Part shown: positions 26,936 through 33,127 of the stretch, one piece after another
Position numbering within the stretch: the first letter of the stretch is position 1
Layout: each line of letters begins with the position of its first letter
Source of the DNA: Pseudoduganella albidiflava
GTDB taxonomy: Bacteria > Pseudomonadota > Gammaproteobacteria > Burkholderiales > Burkholderiaceae_D
Reading direction: 5' to 3'
DNA length: 64,000 bases
Assembly (NCBI RefSeq): GCF_004322755.1
Contig: NZ_CP036401.1
Coordinates: 1,798,001 to 1,862,000 of the forward strand
The notes under the pieces: generated by a model
Told to the model about the DNA's origin: nothing
What the model saw: only the letters and a program-made list of their open reading frames with translations
Databases searched by the model: none
Made by a program: the position numbers and the translations under genes

Positions 26936-26989
26936 CAGCCCCGATCTGCTAAACAGCCTCAATCTAGTAAACAGCCTCAATCTGGTAAG
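26936..26989 (+). repeat. Three 18-bp tandem repeats upstream of the DeoR regulator gene
   Basis: Units CAGCCCCGATCTGCTAAA, CAGCCTCAATCTAGTAAA and CAGCCTCAATCTGGTAAG follow without gaps, ending 31 bp before the regulator's ATG. A weaker related unit precedes them. They occupy the promoter zone and may be binding sites. The rest of the 26852-27020 gap shows only imperfect GC-rich hairpins. Confidence 0.8.
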
Positions 26990-27020
26990 CTGCTCTTCTA
27001 CTGACACTCTTCGTCCGACC

Positions 27021-27788
27021 ATGGGGCAAACCGGCCAGCGCCGCGACATCATCCTGCAAGCACTTGCCGAACACGGGGCGGTACAAGTCAATGAACTCGT
27101 GAAGCAGCTGAACGTCTCTGCGGTGACGATCCGCAGCGATCTCACCGCACTCGAGGCGCAGGGTCTTGCCGTCCGCAGCCACGGCGGCGCCACGCTGGCC
27201 CGCATGCCGCCGACCGAACACACGGTCTCGCAGAAAGACGCGCTCAATCACGAACAGAAGGAGCGCATCGGCGCCCTGGCCGCGAGCCTGGTGAAGCCGG
27301 GCGAGAACATCATCATCGATTCGGGCACCACCACGCTGTCGCTGGCGCGCCACCTGCGCGACGCCCAGAACGTGACGGTGATGACCAATGGCCTGAACAT
27401 CGCGTGGGAACTGGTCAACGCACCCGGCGTCGACCTGATCCTCACGGGAGGCCTGCTGCGCAAGCAGTCGCTGTCGATCCAGGGATTGCAAGCCGAGGCT
27501 TGCCTGCAGGCCTACAGCTTCGACAAGCTGTTCCTCGGCGTCGACGGCCTCGACCTGCAGTTCGGTGTGACCACCCACCATGAGGCCGAAGCAAGCCTGA
27601 ACCACAAGATGGTGGAACGCGCCAGGACAGTCATCGTCCTCGCCGACGCCTCGAAGTTCGGCTTCATCAGCCTGCACCGCATCGTCCAGCTGGATCGCGT
27701 CAGCACCATCATCACGGACGCGGACATCGGCCCCCAATACCGCGATGGCCTGCGGGAAGCCGGCATCGAGCTGCTGATCGCCGGCTAG
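27021..27788 (+). CDS. agaR: DeoR-family transcriptional regulator, AgaR-like
   Basis: This 255-residue repressor has an N-terminal DeoR helix-turn-helix (RRDIILQALAEHGAVQVNELVKQLNVSAVTIRSDL) and a C-terminal sugar-phosphate-sensing DeoR domain with DSGTTTLSLARHL, MTNGLNIAWEL, LTGGLLRKQSLSI and FLGVDGLD. It resembles AgaR of E. coli, which responds to amino-galactose phosphates. Flanking both the kinase/AgaS/GatZ operon and the opposite-strand TonB/GH operon, it is the natural regulator of both. It converges with the DUF4832 gene 25 bp away. The GCCGGC inverted repeat at its stop is too short to call as a terminator. Confidence 0.88.
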   Translation: MGQTGQRRDIILQALAEHGAVQVNELVKQLNVSAVTIRSDLTALEAQGLAVRSHGGATLARMPPTEHTVSQKDALNHEQKERIGALAASLVKPGENIIIDSGTTTLSLARHLRDAQNVTVMTNGLNIAWELVNAPGVDLILTGGLLRKQSLSIQGLQAEACLQAYSFDKLFLGVDGLDLQFGVTTHHEAEASLNHKMVERARTVIVLADASKFGFISLHRIVQLDRVSTIITDADIGPQYRDGLREAGIELLIAG

Positions 27789-27813
27789 GCCGGCAGGGCC
27801 GTGGATCGGCAGG

Positions 27814-29247
27814 TCACGGAGCCAGAATATCCAGCGTCGTTCCAGCGCGGAACGCTCCCAGTTTTTCGTCCCATCCCTGCGACCTGGCCGCATCCGCGGC
27901 ATTGGCGGGGCGCACGCTGTAGCGGACATCGCCCGCAAGGGAAGGGGCGCCATCCGGTAACGCCAGCAGCACGTCGTAGGTACCGGCCGGGGTGCCGGGC
28001 GGTACGGCGAGACTGGCGGCCATCTTGCTGGTCCTGCCGGGCAGCCAGGTGCGCGGATCGATCGACGCCAGGGTGATCCGCACGACGTCGCCGGTGGCGC
28101 GATGCTTGAGCAGCACTTGCACGCCGCGCGGGTTGAAGGCGCGTGCCCAGCCGCTGTTGCGCACCGCCAGCGCGAGCCCGCCCGACCGGCCGGCCACGAT
28201 GGCGGCACTGTGCCGCAGCGACACCAGCTCGAAACGGTAGCCCATGCGGCGCCTCACCTCGGCCATGCAGCCCTGCGCTTCCCAGCGCGTGTGGAAGAGA
28301 CCCCGGTAGTAGCTGTCGTTCAGGTAAGTCAGGCCGAACCGCCGGCCTTCGCGCAGGATGTCGCCGCAGTCCGTGCGCGGCGTCGGATCGACCGCGTCCG
28401 CGGGGTTGCAGGTTTCGCCGCCGAATGGTGCCACGGTTGACAGCGCGGCGACGTAGCCGCGCTCGCGCCGGCGCGCCGCCGCATCCTCGCTGTAGGTGCC
28501 CACATCCGTGACCGATGCCAGGAAACAGTCGTTATGGACACCGATGCGCGAGGCGGCCGAACCGTCGCGCCAGCGCGGTGCCTTTGGCGCCCACGCCATC
28601 AGGTAGGGTGGATAGCGCACCTGCAGGAACCGGCCGGGGGGTAGGGCGCCCAGCAGCGCATCGCGGATCCGGGTCCGCGATGCCGGTTCGGTGAGGTTGT
28701 TGGATGATGTATGCCATTCGCCCCAGGCGCCGACGAATCCGGCCTGCAGAAACGCGATCACATCCGCATTGGCCGCCAGCGCCGGTTCGAGCTGCGCGAT
28801 GTGGCCGAGAACGCGGCCGAGCGGAGCATCCTGCGCCGCCTGGTATCCAGTCTCGCCCGCAGGGTAGTTGTAGAGAAAACGGGGAATGACTTTCAGGCCC
28901 GCGCGCCGCGCCGTCGCAAAGTTTTCCGATAAGCCGGCGAGCACCCTCGCGGGCAGTGGGCCACCGGCATACTCGTCCAGCCGTACCGGTGCATACACGA
29001 GCCGGTAGCCGGCCGCGAACTGCGCATCGGCTTGCGCTTGCGTCCACGCGGCCAGGTTGTCCGCCGCCCACACGTACATGCCGCGCTCGGGATTGGCGAT
29101 CTCCTCGTCCGTTGCGCGGAACGTGGTGTCGACCACCGCGGCCGACGCGGGAAGCGGCGTATCGGCACGCTGCGGCGATGGCCCGGCACTGGCCTGCGCC
29201 GAGAACGCCAGGAGCAGGGCGAGCGGGCGCAGGCTTCCCATCGTCAT
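27814..29247 (-). CDS. Exported DUF4874/DUF4832 protein, likely carbohydrate-active
   Basis: This 477-residue protein has a signal peptide ending near AQASAG. DUF4874-like residues follow at about 45-210 (NPERGMYVWA, RLVYAPVRLDEY, GLKVIPRFLYNYP, FVGAWGEWH), then a DUF4832-like C-terminal region (ILREGRRFGLTYLNDSYYRG, RRRMGYRFELVSL) and a final beta-sandwich. The barrel-like N-terminal part has conserved Glu and Trp residues, as in glycosidases, but no activity is established that I know of. It is last in the TonB/amidohydrolase/GH36 operon and overlaps the GH36 gene by an ATGA junction. Substrate related to galactosaminides is inference. Confidence 0.8.
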   Translation of the reverse strand: MTMGSLRPLALLLAFSAQASAGPSPQRADTPLPASAAVVDTTFRATDEEIANPERGMYVWAADNLAAWTQAQADAQFAAGYRLVYAPVRLDEYAGGPLPARVLAGLSENFATARRAGLKVIPRFLYNYPAGETGYQAAQDAPLGRVLGHIAQLEPALAANADVIAFLQAGFVGAWGEWHTSSNNLTEPASRTRIRDALLGALPPGRFLQVRYPPYLMAWAPKAPRWRDGSAASRIGVHNDCFLASVTDVGTYSEDAAARRRERGYVAALSTVAPFGGETCNPADAVDPTPRTDCGDILREGRRFGLTYLNDSYYRGLFHTRWEAQGCMAEVRRRMGYRFELVSLRHSAAIVAGRSGGLALAVRNSGWARAFNPRGVQVLLKHRATGDVVRITLASIDPRTWLPGRTSKMAASLAVPPGTPAGTYDVLLALPDGAPSLAGDVRYSVRPANAADAARSQGWDEKLGAFRAGTTLDILAP

Positions 29248-31943
29248 GCCGCGGTGAGCAAGCGACCGAAGGCGGCCGGCACATGGAAGTCCGGCGTGCC
29301 GCCGTCCGTACCGGTCGGGCTCCACGCGGAATGGACGCGCGGCTTGCCGGTGCTTTCCTGGCCCTCCACGCGGAACAGGTTCAGGCGCCAGCCATCCTCC
29401 GCACCACCCGCACCGCGCATCGGCACGGCCAGTTCGGCCGTCCAGACCTTTTGCTCCGCATCGACATGGGTCCGGGCGCGGCTGTCGCCGACGATGCGCT
29501 TCTTGCCCGACACCTCGACGGCGATTTCCTGCAGCAGCCCGTTGGGCGCCACCTGCACCTCGCGGTAGCTCTTCAGCCCCGCACGCTCCGGCGCCTGCAG
29601 GAAGACCTCGACGACGTCGCGCTCCCACAGCGGCCAGATATCGCTTGCCGACCTGGCGCGGTCGAAGGTGTTCAGCGTCTCGAACTTGCAGAGGAAGCGC
29701 AGGTAGAGGTGGCCGGCGCCCCGCAGCAGTTGCACCCGGGTCGATTGCGGGCCGGCCAGCGGCTTGCCTTGCCAGTCGTGCCGGAAGAAGGTCGCGGGCG
29801 CATCGGCCCATTGCGATGCGCGCGGGAAGCCGTCCGCCCCCACCGCCGCGATCTTGCCGGCGAAGGCCACCGGCAGCGCGTCGGGGGCGTCGGGGCGCGC
29901 TTCGATCAGCAGGCTGTGCGTGAAGCGCACGGGCAGCGTGGGTTTGTCGGCCGTGACCCTGCCCAGGGCCTTGCCGGTGAGTGCATCGCTCAGCGTCCAG
30001 GTGCCCGGGCCGAGGCCGCGCAATGCCACCACGCCGTCCCATTGCGCCGCGTAGAACGCGTAGTGCAGGGCGCCTCCCTGTTCGACGACGTGGGTCTCGG
30101 GCTTGTCGAAGCCCAGGTCGTACAGGTCGCCGCGGTAGCGGCCTTCGGCAAGGCGCTGCTTGTTGTACAGGTCGACCCACTGGCGCCAGTGCGCCTCGCG
30201 CTCGGGCGTCAGCAGGAAGGAGTCCTTCGGCTTGGGATCCACCGGCCAGGTGAACTTGGTGGCGACGACGGCGCCGATGCCCACGCTGGACGCGAAGTCC
30301 TGCCCACCGGTGCTCAGCTCCACGTGGTCGCCGGCGTAGGCCGACCAGGGGCCCATCAGCGCCTTCAGCGTCTTGCCCTTGTGGCGCACCTGCCAGCTCG
30401 ACAGCGGGTCCGACGCCGGTGCCTGGTCCATGAACGGCATGTTATGGAAGGCGTAGCTGGTGCCGCACGGGCACACTTCCACCACCGCTTCCGGGTTGGC
30501 GTCATGCGCCACGTCGTGCATGACCTTGTAGAAGGCCGCCACCGCCTCGACCGATTCCTCCGGCCGCTCGTGCCGGTGCTTCGGATTGAAGCACGGCGCC
30601 ACGCCGTTGAGGTGCTGGCCGTCGACCTTCAGGCCGTCGAAGCCCCAGTCGGCGATGATCATCCGGATCGTCTCGGCCAGGCGCGCCTGCGTTTTCTCAT
30701 AAGCGGGGCAGAGGTAGAAGCAGTTCCACCATGTCACGTCCTGCGGCGCGCCGTCCTTGTCGAGAAGCAGCAGGTCGGTGTGGTCGTGCAGTTCGTCGCT
30801 GCCGGGGGCCACGGCCAGCGGCGCGATCCACAGCCGCGCCTTCATGCCGCGCGCGTGGATGTCGGCCACCAGCGCCTTCATGTCGGCGGCGCCGCGCGGG
30901 AACTTGGCGAGGTCGGGCGTCCAGTCGCCGGTCTTGACCTGCCAGCCGTCGTCCAGCACGGCCCACTTGAAGCCCAGCTCCTGCACCTTGGGCAGGGTGG
31001 CGCGCACGTAGTCGAGCGAGAAGTCGCGCTCGTAGCCCCAGGCGCACCACTGCGCCTCGTAGGCGCTTTGCGGTGGCTCGGGGGCGGCCAGGCCCTGCGC
31101 GGCCATCAGCCGGCGGTAGCGGTCCAGCGGCACGTAGAAGTCGCCCCGGTGCACGGCGATGAAGGTGGGCGGCGTGGCGAACGTGGCGCCCGGCGCCAGC
31201 GTCTGCGGGATGTCGCAGCGCAGCGAAATGTCGACCTGGTCGCCGACCGCCTTCACGGGCAGCGCGACGAGCAGCGGTTGCAGGGCCAGGTGGCCCACGG
31301 CCAGGCCGACGTCGCGGCGCCACACATCGGCGACCGGCGTGCCGCCGCCGTAGTCCGACGCGTTCATGCCCAGGAAATTGCGCTGCTCGAAGCCGCGCTT
31401 GACGGGCTGCACCCAGTCGCGCCGGTCGGCGTGGCTGGCGCCGGAATACGTCCAGTAGCCGCCGGCGTGGCGCGGCGTGGCAGCCAGGCGGTGCGCGGCG
31501 TTCACCCACGCGTCGATGGCGAGCGGCTTGTCGCCCGTGTTTACATAGCTCACGTCCAGCAGGGCAACGCCGGGATATTCATCGAGCAGCGTGACAGTGA
31601 CGCGTTTCTCGATGCCCTCCAGCGACCGGCCTGCCAGGCGCAGCGCCTGCCCGGCACCGAACGGCGTCGCGGCCCGGGCCGGCTCCGCCTTTTGCAGGGT
31701 GAAGCGGCCGAGCGGCTTGCCGCCGGCGACCAGGTGCTCGCTCGTGTCGAAGCCGGTCAGCGCGAGGGGCTGCCGGCCCGCCAGGCTGACGATGCGGCAA
31801 CGCATCCGTTCGTCGAACTGCAGCGACACGGCGGCATCCTGCACGCGCACATGGCCCTTGCCTTCGGCGGCGCGGGCGAACGGGATCTGCGTGGCCAGCG
31901 GCGCGGCGCCCAGCCACTGCAGGAAGGCACGGCGCGCGGTCAT
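29244..31943 (-). CDS. GH36-type alpha-galactosidase-like enzyme with C-terminal CBM9-like domain
   Basis: This 899-residue protein starts with a twin-arginine-like leader (TARRAFLQWLGAAPLATQ) and should be periplasmic. An N-terminal beta-supersandwich reaches about residue 270. The GH36/melibiase barrel follows with AVLDDGWQ, LWIAPL and GLKVDGQHL, in which Asp441 is the probable nucleophile; SDPLSSWQ (Asp512) is a candidate acid/base. Residues about 690-890 resemble a family 9 carbohydrate-binding domain (IWPLWERDVVEVFLQ, YREVQVAPNG). Activity on alpha-galactosides or alpha-galactosaminides is inferred. It is coupled by ATGA overlaps to its neighbours on both sides. Confidence 0.85.
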   Translation of the reverse strand: MTARRAFLQWLGAAPLATQIPFARAAEGKGHVRVQDAAVSLQFDERMRCRIVSLAGRQPLALTGFDTSEHLVAGGKPLGRFTLQKAEPARAATPFGAGQALRLAGRSLEGIEKRVTVTLLDEYPGVALLDVSYVNTGDKPLAIDAWVNAAHRLAATPRHAGGYWTYSGASHADRRDWVQPVKRGFEQRNFLGMNASDYGGGTPVADVWRRDVGLAVGHLALQPLLVALPVKAVGDQVDISLRCDIPQTLAPGATFATPPTFIAVHRGDFYVPLDRYRRLMAAQGLAAPEPPQSAYEAQWCAWGYERDFSLDYVRATLPKVQELGFKWAVLDDGWQVKTGDWTPDLAKFPRGAADMKALVADIHARGMKARLWIAPLAVAPGSDELHDHTDLLLLDKDGAPQDVTWWNCFYLCPAYEKTQARLAETIRMIIADWGFDGLKVDGQHLNGVAPCFNPKHRHERPEESVEAVAAFYKVMHDVAHDANPEAVVEVCPCGTSYAFHNMPFMDQAPASDPLSSWQVRHKGKTLKALMGPWSAYAGDHVELSTGGQDFASSVGIGAVVATKFTWPVDPKPKDSFLLTPEREAHWRQWVDLYNKQRLAEGRYRGDLYDLGFDKPETHVVEQGGALHYAFYAAQWDGVVALRGLGPGTWTLSDALTGKALGRVTADKPTLPVRFTHSLLIEARPDAPDALPVAFAGKIAAVGADGFPRASQWADAPATFFRHDWQGKPLAGPQSTRVQLLRGAGHLYLRFLCKFETLNTFDRARSASDIWPLWERDVVEVFLQAPERAGLKSYREVQVAPNGLLQEIAVEVSGKKRIVGDSRARTHVDAEQKVWTAELAVPMRGAGGAEDGWRLNLFRVEGQESTGKPRVHSAWSPTGTDGGTPDFHVPAAFGRLLTAA

Positions 31944-33064
31944 CGCTGGCCTCCGAAGGCACCGGGGAAGGCGCGCTGGGCGTTCGTGCGATAGAGCTTG
32001 TCCACCACCTGCCGCGGCAGCGCGAGGCCTTGCACGGGCTGGTCGAGATCGGCCACCTGGAAGGATTCCGCCGTGTTGAAGTAGCGCCAGTGCATGCGCC
32101 AGACGTCTTCGGCTTCGCGGCCCAGTGCGGCGCCGTCCTGGCCGGGGGCCTGCGCCATGTCGCTGCCGTAGAGGATGCGGTCCTGGTACTGGATGAAGAA
32201 GCGGCGCACGCGCTCGCGGCCCTTCTGGCTCTGGAACTGCACCTGGCCGATGCGCGCGGCGATGTCCACCACGGCGCCCGGGAAGCGGTCGAGGAACGCG
32301 GCCAGTTCATCCACGTCGCGCTCCAGCGACGCGAGGTGCACGCCGATGAAGCGCAGCTTCGGATGCGCCGCCACCATGCGGTCGCGCGCGGCCATCTGCG
32401 CTTCCCAGCTCGGCATCTCCGGGTGCAGGTGCATGTGGTACTGCGGGTGGGCCTTGAAATATTCGCGGTCGTTGTTGACCGTCATTTTTTCGAGCGGCAG
32501 CCAGCAGTTGTGCGGCTCGCCCTGGTGGCCCAGCAGCGGGATGCCCTGCCGGGCGAAGTCCTCGAACAGCGGCGCGAAGCGGGCGTCGTCGATCATGACC
32601 AGGTGCTGGTTCCTGTCACGCAGGCTCATGCCGATGTTCTTCCACACCTTCACGCCCACGGCGCCGGCCCGCATCGACGCGGCGATGCGCTGGCGCGTGG
32701 CGGGCAGCCAGGAGGGCTTGTCCGAGCCGTCGACGGAGAAGCTGGCCACCCACGCCACGTCCTGCGGGAACCGCTTCTTCAGCGCGATGGCCACGCGCTG
32801 CTGGTCATCGAGCGGCGGGAAGTCGGGGTAGTCGACATTGATCGTCAGCGCCTTGAAGTTCTGGCGCCGGGCGGCTTCCATGAAGGCCGGCGCCGCGTCG
32901 TGCAGGTGCAGGTGCGCATCGATCTTCACGACGCGGGCGTAGTCGGCCATCGTGTAGCTGGCTTCGTCCGCGGCGTGGGCGGAGAAAAGAACCGCCCCGG
33001 AGAGGAGGGCGGCGAAGGAGGAGAGTGATGTGGAAAGCAAGGTTCGCATTGAATAGAGTCGCAT
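31940..33064 (-). CDS. Exported amidohydrolase-superfamily (Amidohydro_2) metal-dependent hydrolase
   Basis: This 374-residue TIM-barrel protein has a hydrophobic leader ending near FSAHA, so it is probably periplasmic. Metal-ligand motifs are visible in order: IDAHLHLH (His51/His53), LLGHQGEPH, FIGVHLAS, and LYGSDMAQ with the conserved Asp. Amidohydro_2 enzymes hydrolyse esters or amides or decarboxylate. In this operon a deacetylase or lactonase acting on a sugar derivative is conceivable, and no NagA-type deacetylase is present, but the assignment is speculative. It sits between the TonB receptor gene and the GH36 gene. Confidence 0.8.
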   Translation of the reverse strand: MRLYSMRTLLSTSLSSFAALLSGAVLFSAHAADEASYTMADYARVVKIDAHLHLHDAAPAFMEAARRQNFKALTINVDYPDFPPLDDQQRVAIALKKRFPQDVAWVASFSVDGSDKPSWLPATRQRIAASMRAGAVGVKVWKNIGMSLRDRNQHLVMIDDARFAPLFEDFARQGIPLLGHQGEPHNCWLPLEKMTVNNDREYFKAHPQYHMHLHPEMPSWEAQMAARDRMVAAHPKLRFIGVHLASLERDVDELAAFLDRFPGAVVDIAARIGQVQFQSQKGRERVRRFFIQYQDRILYGSDMAQAPGQDGAALGREAEDVWRMHWRYFNTAESFQVADLDQPVQGLALPRQVVDKLYRTNAQRAFPGAFGGQR

Positions 33065-33091
33065 CGGTATTCCGGTTATCGGTCGTGCGGG

Positions 33092-33113
33092 GCGGGCGGC
33101 ACCCGCCGCCCGC
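33092..33113 (-). terminator. GC-rich hairpin between TonB receptor and amidohydrolase genes
   Basis: A perfect 9-bp stem GCGGGCGGC/GCCGCCCGC with loop ACCC lies in the 63-bp gap inside the operon. There is no U-tract. It may stabilise the receptor transcript or cause partial attenuation before the enzyme genes. Confidence 0.4.
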
Positions 33114-33127
33114 TTCCCCCTCCTGCA

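Noticed and set aside
27780..27794. GCCGGC inverted repeat at the agaR stop as a terminator
   Set aside because: A 6-bp stem with a 3-base loop and no U-tract is too weak to call in this GC-rich sequence.
28956..31994. 1012-codon plus-strand frame over the DUF4832 and GH36 genes
   Set aside because: It spans two real opposite-strand genes and has no recognisable protein features.
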